Assembly (NCBI RefSeq): GCF_022398315.1
Contig: NZ_JAKEVF010000001.1
Location: 163,017 to 227,016, forward strand
Reading direction: 5' to 3'
Length of the DNA: 64,000 nucleotides
DNA from: Shewanella sp. Isolate11
GTDB lineage: Bacteria; Pseudomonadota; Gammaproteobacteria; Enterobacterales; Shewanellaceae
In this document: piece after piece, positions 9,121-20,200 of the stretch
Numbering within the stretch: position 1 is the stretch's first letter
How the letters are laid out: the number at the start of each line of letters is the position of its first letter
Notes under the pieces: model-generated
What the model was told of the DNA's origin: nothing
Databases searched by the model: none
The model's input: only the letters and a program-made list of their open reading frames with translations
Position numbers and translations under genes: made by a program

Positions 9121-9562
9121 ATTTGATCAGGCGCAACCGCGCAGACTCCGTCATCAACGAGGCAGTGCCTTGGTCGTCGGCGTGTTCATTATCACTGTGA
9201 TGTTTCTGATGGCGGCGGCTTTGGTGAATATATTGCGTGATGCCGATGAGCAAGTGAATTTAGAGGTGTTGGGAACGAGAGCATTTGCCGCCGCAAATAG
9301 TGGCGCGGAAGTGGCGTTAGCACGACTGTTTCCTCTAAGTGGTTTAGCTGCCGATAGTGTTTGTTTGGCGAGCAGTAGTTGGACTCCTCCCGACATCGTT
9401 GGCTTTCGAGGCTGTAGTGTTAATTTAACTTGTAGTTCAACGACGTTTGCTGGAGAGACGCTGTATGCTATCTCCAGCGAAGCCACTTGTGGTGCAGCGA
9501 ATTGTGATGGCGACTCTTGTATCCGAGTCAATCGTAAGGTGGAGGTACAGGCGCGTGATTAA
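9110..9562 (+). CDS. mshP: MSH biogenesis protein MshP (PilX-like)
   Basis: A 150-residue protein with a class-III-like N-terminal segment (QRGSALVVGVFIITVMFLM) but Ala instead of the usual Phe/Glu pattern. This resembles PilX/GspK-type proteins rather than ordinary pilins. Four to six cysteines lie in the C-terminal half. Start ATG 9110 lies inside the mshO end, and the stop overlaps mshQ by eight bases. It probably joins the minor-pilin complex. Confidence 0.82.
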   Translation: MFLKFDQAQPRRLRHQRGSALVVGVFIITVMFLMAAALVNILRDADEQVNLEVLGTRAFAAANSGAEVALARLFPLSGLAADSVCLASSSWTPPDIVGFRGCSVNLTCSSTTFAGETLYAISSEATCGAANCDGDSCIRVNRKVEVQARD

Positions 9563-12260
9563 GGGATTAAGACTGTTGCTGCTGATAGCAATACTATTTC
9601 CTGGTTATCTGTATGCCTTGCCGCAGTGTTCGGGTGTGTTTACCGATCCGCCATCTGGCAATGTGCCAAAACCCGATGAAAAGTTGGTACCACCTGATGA
9701 TATAGGCCCTAAATTGGGTGATTTGTCATGTAATAATAAAGGGTGTAATCGAAGCGATTATTTTACTCCAGGTGACTATAACTTTAGGGATGGCAGCTTT
9801 AGTCATAATCGTTTTATAGACACCAATGGCACCACCACAAGACTCTATTTCGATAATTTAGAACTCAATAATTCCAGCCTCAATCAGTATGGCAAGGCTG
9901 AAGATCTTTTTATTTATGTCAGAGGCACATTTACCCTTTCTGGTCATAACTATATTAATGGCATCATCTATGTTGCAGGCGACATGGATATTAAACCCCA
10001 AACCAGTATTGATGGTGCTTTTGCTGCTGGTGGTGAACTCGATATTTACAGTAATACCTCTATCGATATCGATCTTTCGGTGATCGAAAATGCCGACCTG
10101 AATGATATCTGTAGTAAAGAGCAACTTGGCGAAGATCACTTCAGGCTCGAATTGACCTCGGGCGCGCTGACCTGCATGGCGAAAACCATTCAGTTACGTA
10201 GTTGCGCGAATGATGATTGCTCAACTGAGTCGAATACCGCTGCCAGTGTTGTGCTGACTAAGGGAGGGGTAAAGTATAGCGATGTCAGCTTTGTCGGTCA
10301 TACGCAAACCTCTGTCTGGCATCCCAGTGGTGGAACTGTATTATTAGGGCTTGGTGGGGTTGCTCCTGCGCTGCCTTATCGCTGCTATATTGATGGCGTA
10401 TTAGTGGCTAACAGCCAGTGTTTATTGACCTATGAAGATACAGGGTTGTATTTCGATGTGCCGAATACGACCTCAAGTAAAACCAGCAGTAACTTTTCGC
10501 TGTTTGCGGTGACTAAAGATACGCAAACTCAGCAATGCCAGCCGCTGTTTAGCAATCAAACTCAAGCGATTAACTTCAATTTCGATTATCTACGCCCATC
10601 TGTGGTGAACAATGCGGCGTCATTAGCCGTGACCAGTGTTAATGCCCCGAGTGTGTCGACTCAGATAGATGCTGGTACTAGCCAAAGTTTAAATGTGCAA
10701 TTTGATGCAAACGGAGTCGCGACGCTCAATGTGAATTATCCCGAGGCTGGAGTGGTCTCTGTGAGTGGCGAATTTTTGTATTCCGTGGCGCTACCAGACG
10801 GTAGTAGTGAGACTTTAAGTCTCACTCATAGCGATAACTTTACCGCTGCGCCAGCAGGGTTTCATTTTGCCAATGTGAGCACTAACCCACGTTGTGATAG
10901 CAGCGATCCTTTTGATGCCAATTGTCAGGTGCTGGCCAAAGCAGGCGAAGGTTTTGCTATGCAGATTATCGCTGCGGGTTGGCAAAGTGATAGCGATAGC
11001 GACTTTAGCGATAATATGGCGCTACAAAACTTCCAACACAGCAATTTGTCGATGCAGTCTCAAGTGGCGCAGCCCAGTACAGGCAGTTCGGGTAGCCTTG
11101 GAGTGAGCAGTAGCGGATTTAGTTTAGCCAGTGGCGAAATGGCACAGCAGATCAGTAATCAAAGCTGGGATGAAGTGGGTACCATGACGGTACAATTAGC
11201 TAACGATGTGAGCTATGAAGGGATGACGATTTCAAAAGCCAATAGCAGCAGCGAACGGTTCGGACGCTTTACGCCTGCTTATCTCAAGGTTATTGGCAAT
11301 GTTCCGGAAATCACGCCAAGTTGTGGTAGTTTTACCTATTTAGATCAGCCTTTTAGTTTTACTGCTGGGGCGGAGCCGCAACTTACGGTATTGGGCTTTA
11401 ATGCGGCAAACAGTGAAACCCAGAATTATCAAATCGGCGATTGGTGGCGTTATAAACATCAGACGGCGGCTGAGCAGAATCAATGGCTTGAGCGCCAATA
11501 TCAAGATGTGACTAGCTTGGCGACCATTGTCGATGGCGCCGAAACGGGTGTCAGTGGCACAGTGGTTTATCAAGCTTCGCCCAACAGCGCCGAATTGATT
11601 GGTGCTGAAGTACAATATCAGCGCAGCACAGATCCGCTAGCCCCATTTGACGCTAAATTTGATCTCGTTTTATCGGTTAATGATGTCAGCGATGAAGATG
11701 GTGTCTGCTATCAAGCTGATGCCGTGGGTAGCTGTTTGAGCTATCGGTTTGACAATATTGGTGAATCTCAGAGTATGCCACTGCGATATGGCCGAATGCT
11801 GTTAGATAATGGGTATGGGCCTGAGTCTGAAAGCTTGCGCTTACCGATTGAAGCCCAATATGTCGCCAGCCTGACGACAAGCGGTGAGGCGGTGTGGCAA
11901 ACCAACATTGAAGATTATTGCTCTGTGTATCAAACGCCGAGTTCGAGTGATGCGGGAGAAACTGCGATTAGCGGGCTTTATATGAGCCTGCCTGTGAGTA
12001 TTGCTTCTTTGTCAGCCTATAACGACAGTCGTTTGACTTCTCAATCTGGCATTGTAACGGGTGGGCTAGGTTATCTGTTTTTCTCTGTGCCCAATAGCGC
12101 CGGAGAAGTGCCACTTAAACAGCATGTACAACCTTGGTTGAAATGGTTTTGGAATTTTGATGCAGCCACACCAAGCACGCTTTACGATCCAAGAGCGACC
12201 GCTTATTTCGGAACTTATCGTGGTCATGACAAGGTGATCTTCTGGCGAGAAGTGAATTAA
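9555..12260 (+). CDS. mshQ: Large surface protein MshQ (DUF6701 type)
   Basis: A 901-residue exported protein. I choose GTG 9555 because GGAGG at 9541-9545 is well spaced and a signal peptide follows (LLLLIAILFPGYLYALP). The open frame extends upstream to 9447, but only inside mshP. Residues about 50-180 contain a polymer-like repeated beta pattern (DLFIYVRGTFTLSG, NGIIYVAGDMDI, GAFAAGGELDIYSN). The long remainder, beta-rich with scattered Cys, fits the DUF6701 region of MshQ. It has no pilin signature, so it may be a tip adhesin or surface cap. Function is not known. It ends the msh cluster. Confidence 0.83.
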   Translation: MIKGLRLLLLIAILFPGYLYALPQCSGVFTDPPSGNVPKPDEKLVPPDDIGPKLGDLSCNNKGCNRSDYFTPGDYNFRDGSFSHNRFIDTNGTTTRLYFDNLELNNSSLNQYGKAEDLFIYVRGTFTLSGHNYINGIIYVAGDMDIKPQTSIDGAFAAGGELDIYSNTSIDIDLSVIENADLNDICSKEQLGEDHFRLELTSGALTCMAKTIQLRSCANDDCSTESNTAASVVLTKGGVKYSDVSFVGHTQTSVWHPSGGTVLLGLGGVAPALPYRCYIDGVLVANSQCLLTYEDTGLYFDVPNTTSSKTSSNFSLFAVTKDTQTQQCQPLFSNQTQAINFNFDYLRPSVVNNAASLAVTSVNAPSVSTQIDAGTSQSLNVQFDANGVATLNVNYPEAGVVSVSGEFLYSVALPDGSSETLSLTHSDNFTAAPAGFHFANVSTNPRCDSSDPFDANCQVLAKAGEGFAMQIIAAGWQSDSDSDFSDNMALQNFQHSNLSMQSQVAQPSTGSSGSLGVSSSGFSLASGEMAQQISNQSWDEVGTMTVQLANDVSYEGMTISKANSSSERFGRFTPAYLKVIGNVPEITPSCGSFTYLDQPFSFTAGAEPQLTVLGFNAANSETQNYQIGDWWRYKHQTAAEQNQWLERQYQDVTSLATIVDGAETGVSGTVVYQASPNSAELIGAEVQYQRSTDPLAPFDAKFDLVLSVNDVSDEDGVCYQADAVGSCLSYRFDNIGESQSMPLRYGRMLLDNGYGPESESLRLPIEAQYVASLTTSGEAVWQTNIEDYCSVYQTPSSSDAGETAISGLYMSLPVSIASLSAYNDSRLTSQSGIVTGGLGYLFFSVPNSAGEVPLKQHVQPWLKWFWNFDAATPSTLYDPRATAYFGTYRGHDKVIFWREVN

Positions 12261-12427
12261 TCGCGGTATTTTTTGATCTCGATTGCTTCGCGCGACTCCG
12301 CTAACTTGCTTGGATCACTAACCATTGAAGATGAACATATATTTATCATGGGATCTGCATAATCTCCTTGTGGAATCGGGGGGTGATTGATAAAGTTACC
12401 TGATCTTTATTCTTCCGACTCCACTGA

Positions 12428-13492
<1,065 letters not shown>

Positions 13493-13628
13493 TTCAGCTT
13501 AATACGGGCAGCGAAATGCTGGCACCAGATTCGATGGGAGGTATTATGTATCTTTACCCATTTAATCAAACCTTTGTTCTAGTGCATGGGTTTATTCGGT
13601 CGCCACATCTAGCTGCCTTAAGTGTTTT

Positions 13629-14531
13629 ATGAAACCCATTTTTGCGCGCGGTATCTCAAATCAATTCAGGCTGACATTGGCAATTTTTTTGTCGGTGATC
13701 TTACTGGTATCTAATGACAGGCTTGAGCCTGTTCGACTCTCTATCTCTTCAATTTTAAGCCCTCTACAGTATGTGGCTAACATTCCTGGTGCCATTCTGG
13801 ACTGGTCGGCTGAAAGCATTGCTACTCGTAATATGCTGCAAAAGCAGAATAAAGAACTGTTGAGACAACAGTTGTTGATGAGTGAGCGTTTACAGCGTTT
13901 TGAGCATCTAAGACAAGAGAATGATCGCTTAAGAGCCTTATTAGGTTCACCGGTACACATGGATGCCAAGAAAGTGGTTGCCGAGGTGATGGAAGTGGCT
14001 AGCGATCCTTTCCGTCATTTTGTGGTGTTAGATCATGGTGAACGCAGTGGCGTGTATGTGGGTCAACCTGTGGTGGATGCCCGTGGTGTTGTTGGCCAAG
14101 TGGTTGAAGTAAATGCCTTAACCAGTCGCGTGTTGTTAATCTCTGATGTGACCCATGCCATTCCGGTGCGTGTGACCCGAAATGATGTGCGCCTTATTGC
14201 TCAAGGTACAGGTGAACTCGATGAGTTAGAGATACGTCATGTGGCCAAGAGTACCGACCTGCGAGTGGGCGACTTATTAGTGTCATCGGGTCTAGGAAAA
14301 CGCTTCCCTGAAGGTTACCCTGTGGCGCGTATTTTAAGTGTTGAAAAAGACGATGGCCAAAGTTATGCCAAGGTCATTGCTCAGCCACTGGCAGCACTCG
14401 ACCGTATTCGTTATCTGTTATTGATCTGGCCTGATGGCCTAACGCCAAAAGACAATCCAAAATCGGAAGATGAACTTAAAAGCGATGAATCAGATGTTGA
14501 GCCGCCTGCAGAAACAGAGGTGAGCCAATGA
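13629..14531 (+). CDS. mreC: Rod shape-determining protein MreC
   Basis: A 300-residue bitopic inner-membrane protein. A membrane segment lies at about residues 14-30, followed by a coiled coil (about 70-110, LLRQQLLMSERLQRFEHLRQ) and the periplasmic beta-barrel pair with the family motif (VLDHGERSGVYVGQPVVDARGVVGQV). The C-terminal tail is acidic and probably disordered. It links MreB inside with PBP2/RodA outside. The gap from mreB is 136 bp, and the end overlaps mreD by four bases (ATGA 14528). Confidence 0.96.
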   Translation: MKPIFARGISNQFRLTLAIFLSVILLVSNDRLEPVRLSISSILSPLQYVANIPGAILDWSAESIATRNMLQKQNKELLRQQLLMSERLQRFEHLRQENDRLRALLGSPVHMDAKKVVAEVMEVASDPFRHFVVLDHGERSGVYVGQPVVDARGVVGQVVEVNALTSRVLLISDVTHAIPVRVTRNDVRLIAQGTGELDELEIRHVAKSTDLRVGDLLVSSGLGKRFPEGYPVARILSVEKDDGQSYAKVIAQPLAALDRIRYLLLIWPDGLTPKDNPKSEDELKSDESDVEPPAETEVSQ

Positions 14532-15016
14532 GTATGCACGTGCCGCATGGGCGCTGGGTGGTGTGGCTCAGCTTTTTAGTGGCCATGCTGCTACAGATCA
14601 TGCCGCTACCCAGTCTTGTTGAGGACTGGCGTCCCGATTGGCTGCTATTAGTGATGTTTTATTGGGCTATGGCATTGCCGCATCGCTACAATATTTTATC
14701 TGCCTGGCTGTTAGGTGTGCTGCTGGATATCATGCTGGGAGCGCATCTTGGGATCCGTGCATTATCCATGTCTTTGGTTATCTATGTAGTGGTTCTACAC
14801 TTCCAGCGGCTACGTAATTTCTCCATGTGGCAACAAACTTTGATGATGGCTGGCTTAGTATGTTTGCATCATTTACTGGTATTTTGGTTGCAGTTTGTGG
14901 TTAATGTCGCCAGCTTTGATACCAGCCTGTTTTTACCTGTTGTGTCGAGTGTCTTGCTTTGGCCTTGGGTATTTTTGATCCTCAGACGAGTGCGTCGGGT
15001 TTACAAGGTAAGATGA
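14528..15016 (+). CDS. mreD: Rod shape-determining protein MreD
   Basis: A 162-residue hydrophobic protein with five or six membrane segments and the family's N-terminal W-rich [14 protein letters not shown] motif. It belongs to the elongasome with MreC and RodA. Start ATG 14528 overlaps mreC; the TGA at 15014-15016 overlaps the maf start, so mreC, mreD and maf are likely translated in a coupled way. Confidence 0.95.
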   Translation: MSMHVPHGRWVVWLSFLVAMLLQIMPLPSLVEDWRPDWLLLVMFYWAMALPHRYNILSAWLLGVLLDIMLGAHLGIRALSMSLVIYVVVLHFQRLRNFSMWQQTLMMAGLVCLHHLLVFWLQFVVNVASFDTSLFLPVVSSVLLWPWVFLILRRVRRVYKVR

Positions 15017-15621
15017 TGCAGCGGGATAAGGTAGAATCAAGATCATTAGTGTTAGCCTCGGCATCGCCGCGTCGTAAAGAGTTACTGGCGCAATTGGGCT
15101 TGGGAAACACACAGTTTAGTTTTGATGTGTTATCGGCAGATATTGATGAAACCCATCAACAAGGTGAGCAAGCTGCTGATTATGTTGTTCGTCTTGCCAT
15201 AGAAAAGGCACAAGCTGGTTTGACGCTCTACGGAAAGCGAGAGGCGGTTGTGCTAGGCTCAGATACGATAGTGGTCCTCGATGGGCAGATTTTAGGTAAG
15301 CCTAAAGATGAAGCGGATGCACATCATATGCTGCGGCAATTATCTCATCGTCAGCATAGTGTCATGACCGCAGTCGCGCTGACCGATGGACAACAAACAT
15401 TGTCGACTTTGGTTGAGACTCAAGTGCAGTTTTGCCAATTAAGCGAGCAAGATATCTTCAACTATATCGCTACGGCTGAGCCTATGGATAAGGCGGGAGC
15501 CTACGGTATTCAGGGTCTTGGCGGATGTTTTGTGCAGCGCATCGAAGGTAGCTATTCTGCCGTGGTTGGTTTGCCTTTGGTCGAGACTAAGATGTTATTA
15601 GCTCAAATGCAGATTTTATAA
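15013..15621 (+). CDS. maf: Maf-family nucleoside triphosphate pyrophosphatase (dTTP/UTP type)
   Basis: A 202-residue cytoplasmic enzyme. ATG 15013 in an ATGA overlap with mreD is the best start, although the frame is open further upstream within mreD. The Maf signature [10 protein letters not shown] is near residue 16, and the acid residues expected in the nucleotide site ([26 protein letters not shown]) are present. Members next to mre genes (E. coli YhdE) hydrolyse dTTP and UTP and some modified nucleotides to monophosphates. The substrate is inferred from position and family. Confidence 0.92.
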   Translation: MMQRDKVESRSLVLASASPRRKELLAQLGLGNTQFSFDVLSADIDETHQQGEQAADYVVRLAIEKAQAGLTLYGKREAVVLGSDTIVVLDGQILGKPKDEADAHHMLRQLSHRQHSVMTAVALTDGQQTLSTLVETQVQFCQLSEQDIFNYIATAEPMDKAGAYGIQGLGGCFVQRIEGSYSAVVGLPLVETKMLLAQMQIL

Positions 15622-15722
15622 ATTCATCAACACTGTGTCGTAAAAATCAATTTTAAATAAGTGATTTAGGCGATCCGCAATATTGATTGAGTTATCTCCT
15701 TAGTAATATTGAGTAGGTATTC

Positions 15723-17225
15723 ATGAGTCACCAAGTCAAAAACAGAGTACAGCGAAAGATTGGGTCTGAGTTATTGATCAATGTGACGCCGACCGAAGCG
15801 CGGGTGGCGCTGGTAGAATATGGCATCTTGCAAGAGGTGCATATTGAACGTCGCATGAAACGGGGCTTAGTGGGCAATATCTATAAAGGTAAAGTTAGCC
15901 GCGTACTTCCTGGAATGCAGGCGGCATTTGTCGATATTGGCTTAGATAAAGCGGCCTTTCTGCACGCTTCCGATATCGTGCCTCATACCGAATGTGTTGC
16001 CGATGTCGAAAAAGGCAATTTCGTGGTGCGTGATATTGGCGAATTGGTGCGCCAAGGTCAGGATATCATGGTGCAAGTGGTCAAAGACCCCTTGGGAACC
16101 AAAGGCGCCCGCCTCACGACCGATATTACATTGCCTTCTCGTTACTTGGTGTTTATGCCGGGATCAAGCCATATCGGCGTATCTCAACGTATTGAATCAG
16201 AAGAAATTCGCGCCAGACTAAAAGGGTTAACCGAACCTTTTGTTGACGAAGATGGCGGCTTTATTATTCGCACCGCAGCGGAAAATGCGGGTGAACAAGA
16301 GTTGGTACAAGATGCGGCATTTTTACGTCGAGTCTGGGCTAAAGTCAGCGAGCGCCGTAAGCGCCCTGGCGTGGCTTTGCTTTATCAAGACTTGGCCTTG
16401 CCCGTGCGCATAGTGCGTGATTTTGTTGGAACTGAACTGGATCAAATTCAAGTCGATTCACGTCAAACCTATGAAGAATTACTGCAATTTACTCAAGAGT
16501 TTATGCCTGAGATTGCCGATAAAATTGAGCATTACTCGGGTCGCGTGCCCATTTTTGATCTTTATGATGTCGAAAACGAAGTCCAGCGGGCATTGGGGCG
16601 TAAAGTTGAACTTAAATCTGGCGGTTATCTGATCATCGATCAGACCGAAGCCATGACCACGGTCGATATTAATACCGGCGCCTTTGTGGGCCATCGTAAT
16701 CTCGAAGAAACTATTTTTAATACCAATCTTGAGGCGACACATGCGATTGCCCGTCAGCTCAGGTTGCGTAATTTGGGTGGTATTATCATTATCGATTTTA
16801 TCGATATGCTTAATGAAGACCATAAAAAGCGGGTGTTATCGACATTAGAAGCGGCGCTGGCCAACGATAGAGTGAAAACCAATGTTAGCGGTTTCTCTGG
16901 TTTAGGCTTGGTGGAGATGACGCGCAAGCGTACTCGAGAAAGCCTTGAACATGTGCTCTGCGGCGAGTGCCCGGTCTGTCTAGGAAAAGGGACTTTAAAA
17001 ACGGTTGAGACCGTTTCTTATGAGATTTTTAGAGAAATCATTCGCCTCGATCGTGGTTATGATGCCGATGAGTTTTTAGTCTATTGCGCCCCCGCGGTGC
17101 ATAGCAGTCTCACCGGCGAAGAGAGCCATCTGTTGGCCGAGTTAGGTGCCTATATCGGTAAACGGGTGCGTGTCCAAAATGAGCCTATGTATGCTCAGAA
17201 TAAATTTGATGTGGTGATAATGTAG
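15723..17225 (+). CDS. rng: Ribonuclease G
   Basis: A 500-residue endoribonuclease (E. coli RNase G is 489). An S1-like RNA-binding domain is near residues 40-120 (GNIYKGKVSRVLPGMQAAFVDIGL). The 5'-sensor and DNase I-like catalytic domain follows, with the metal-binding aspartate region IIIIDFIDM. The Zn-link CGECPVC at about 415-421 joins the dimer. The C-terminal scaffold of RNase E is absent, which separates it from RNase E. It trims 16S rRNA and degrades some mRNAs. The stop TAG shares its last base with the next start. Confidence 0.97.
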   Translation: MSHQVKNRVQRKIGSELLINVTPTEARVALVEYGILQEVHIERRMKRGLVGNIYKGKVSRVLPGMQAAFVDIGLDKAAFLHASDIVPHTECVADVEKGNFVVRDIGELVRQGQDIMVQVVKDPLGTKGARLTTDITLPSRYLVFMPGSSHIGVSQRIESEEIRARLKGLTEPFVDEDGGFIIRTAAENAGEQELVQDAAFLRRVWAKVSERRKRPGVALLYQDLALPVRIVRDFVGTELDQIQVDSRQTYEELLQFTQEFMPEIADKIEHYSGRVPIFDLYDVENEVQRALGRKVELKSGGYLIIDQTEAMTTVDINTGAFVGHRNLEETIFNTNLEATHAIARQLRLRNLGGIIIIDFIDMLNEDHKKRVLSTLEAALANDRVKTNVSGFSGLGLVEMTRKRTRESLEHVLCGECPVCLGKGTLKTVETVSYEIFREIIRLDRGYDADEFLVYCAPAVHSSLTGEESHLLAELGAYIGKRVRVQNEPMYAQNKFDVVIM

Positions 17226-20200
17226 TGCCACGTCTATTCAGCCTTCGCAATATCGGCCGTCTTTGTTGGCAGTCAGTCGCTATCATCTTAGTGGTTTTTG
17301 CTTTAAGCGTGAGCTTGTTTCGCGGTTTGCTGCCGAAGCTCGACCAGGTGCGTCATGATCTGGCAGATTATGTGGAGCAGCAGTATCAAGTTAAAGTGTA
17401 TGTTAAAGAGTTGGCCGCTGAGTGGCAGGCTTTTGGTCCCGCGTTAACGGTGAGGCATCTGGTGTTGCCGCCACAAGAAAATTTGCCCATTACGATGATC
17501 GTCGACAATGTGCATGTGAAGTTGGATTTCTGGCAAAGTTTGTTGTCGCGTTCACCACAAATTGAAAATGTGATTTTTGAGGGTGTCAATGTGGCGCTCG
17601 ACATGGATAAGCTTAATCAAAGTACCAGCGAATCTAACAGCGATACCGACGTCGATGCAGCGCCTCAGGCAACAAATGTCGATTGGGTATATCGACTCTT
17701 GTTAGAACAACTGGAACGCTTCTCTATTACCGATGTGACAGTGCAGCTCAACAGTCAGTCGGGGCATCAATATCGTCCTATTCATATCAATAATCTGCGT
17801 TGGCGTAATCGTGGCGAATCTCATCGAGGTCAGGGGCAATTGTATCTTGATAAAGCCGCTTCGGAAGTCGAAAGCCTTTCGTTACATGTTGATGTGAGCG
17901 GTAATGGTAATCGTCCTGACAGCCTTAGTGGACAGATCTATTTAGCGGCAAAATCGTTGGATTTAGGTGAATGGGCTTCTAGACAGGTCAACCCTTATAA
18001 CAAAAAACAAGCCTTACCTTTAGAAGGTGTGGTGAATTTAGAGGCTTGGCTTGCCTTTGCAAATCGGCAGATCACGGCGGCGAATGTTGCTTTTCACCCG
18101 AGTTGGCTACAGTGGCAGCTTAATGGTGCACAGCAGAAGTTCGAGCTTAAATCTGGCCTTATCGATTTATCGCCAACAGCGAAAGGCTGGCAGTTAATGA
18201 GTCATGATTTAGCCTTCGCGACCAATGGTAATGATTGGCCTGAGTTTAATCTATTGGCGACTCAGTCCGATGGGCATCTTCGTGCCAGCCTAAATGAATT
18301 AGATACCAGTGTATTACTACCACTGTTGCCACTATTTCCTGGTATGAGTTTGGAAGGCTTGAACCATTGGCAGGCGATGTCGCCAACGGGCCAGATAAAA
18401 GATCTGCGTCTGGATTATCAACCCGATGGGAAGGTGCTTTTCTCGGCTGAGGGCAAACAACTGGCGTGGCAGTTTGCGGAAGGGATCCCTGGAAGTACTG
18501 CAATCGACCTGCAGCTCGGTTTAAGTGATAACAAGCTATATATCAGCTTGCCTGAACAGCAATATAACATCGATTTCGATACTGGTTTTGAGGCACCGAT
18601 TCATCTTTCTGGGCAGGCTTTTAGTGTTAAATATGCGCTCGATACTGCCGAGTTAATTGCTCCTAAAGTCAGACTTGAAAATAACGACCTTAAACTCGAT
18701 GCCGCGATGAAAATGCAGTTTGCTGATGAGACTTATCTCAGCTTAGCCGCCGATGTTGATGTCAAAAATGCTGCCAATGCCTATCTGTATTTTCCTAAAC
18801 ACGCCATGAGCGAAGAGTTAGTCGCCTACTTAACTGGCGCGATTAAAGCCGGTGAGAGTGATGACGCCAAAGTGGTGTGGAATGGCGCATTGGCCGATTT
18901 CCCTTATGCCGATAACAGTGGCGTATTTCAGGCGGGATTCTCACTCAAACAGGCGCGCTATCGTTTTCAACCCGATTGGCCTGAGGTAACAGACTTGAGC
19001 CTCAAGGCCCTGTTTGAAAATGCTTCTATGGGGATTTGGGTCGATAAAGGCCAGTTGATGGATGTCGCTGCCGATGGGGCTTATGTGGGCATTCCAGAGA
19101 TGAGTTTACACAGTGAACTTGAGGTGAAAGCCGATCTACATACTGCTGGTGCGGCCGCTAAAACGGTATTGCTCGATTCGCCTCTAAAAGACAGCGTTGG
19201 AGCAACTTTGCAGGTGGTTCAGGTTCAAGGTGAGGTCGATGGAAAATTAGACTTAACCATCCCACTCTATGAGGGGGGAGAGGAGCAGATCCGCGGCAGT
19301 GTTAAATTTAGCGATACGCCTGTGTATATTAGCGAACCGGGAGTGCAGCTGACCAAGGTTAATGGCCAAGTTTATTTCGTTAATGATGTGGTCACTGGTG
19401 AGGCGATTGAAGCCAAATTGTTTGAGCAGCCGATTAAGCTGAGCTTCGATACTGGCAAGTTGAATAAAAATTATGGCCTGAATGTCGACCTTGAAGGTCA
19501 ATGGCAACTGGACACATTACCTGAGAGTTTAGATAATCCCTTGAAAGGCTATTATCAAGGTACAGCCGATTGGCAGGGGGCATTGTCACTGATTTTTGAT
19601 CCCATTGGTTATCGTATTCAGGCACAGGTTCATAGTGATTTGGCTGGGGTGTCACTAACCTTACCTGGCGCATTTGCTAAGGCCGCCGACAGTAAACGCG
19701 ACTTATCAATAGAGTTAATTGGCGATAATAAACAATCTTCTCTCGGTGCCAAACTGGGCGATCAATTTGAGTTTTGGGGCGGCTTTAATGAGCAATCTGA
19801 AGGCAAGATAGCCCATTATGATCTCTTGCTTGGGCGAACTTTTAAGCCTGGTGATGAGTTGCAACGTGATAAAGGCCATTTACAGTTAGACCTACCTGCT
19901 ACTGATTTAGCCGAGTGGCTGCCGATTATCACTGGATTTATTGATGATATTCCTAGCAGCGATGCCGTCTTGCAGCAACATGAATCAGCAGTGGAATCGG
20001 CCCAAGCTAACAGTGAAAGTGATGATTCAGTTACGCTTTCTATTTCTGAGGATGAAGCTACTGTAGCGACGACACAGCAGGGATATTTTCCGCCTTTAGT
20101 TACTATCGATGGTCAGTTTCAGCAGTTGATGATTTTGGGCTTACCTATGAATCAGCTGAATCTGCATGCTTATCCTACAGATCATGGTTGGCGGTTTGAG

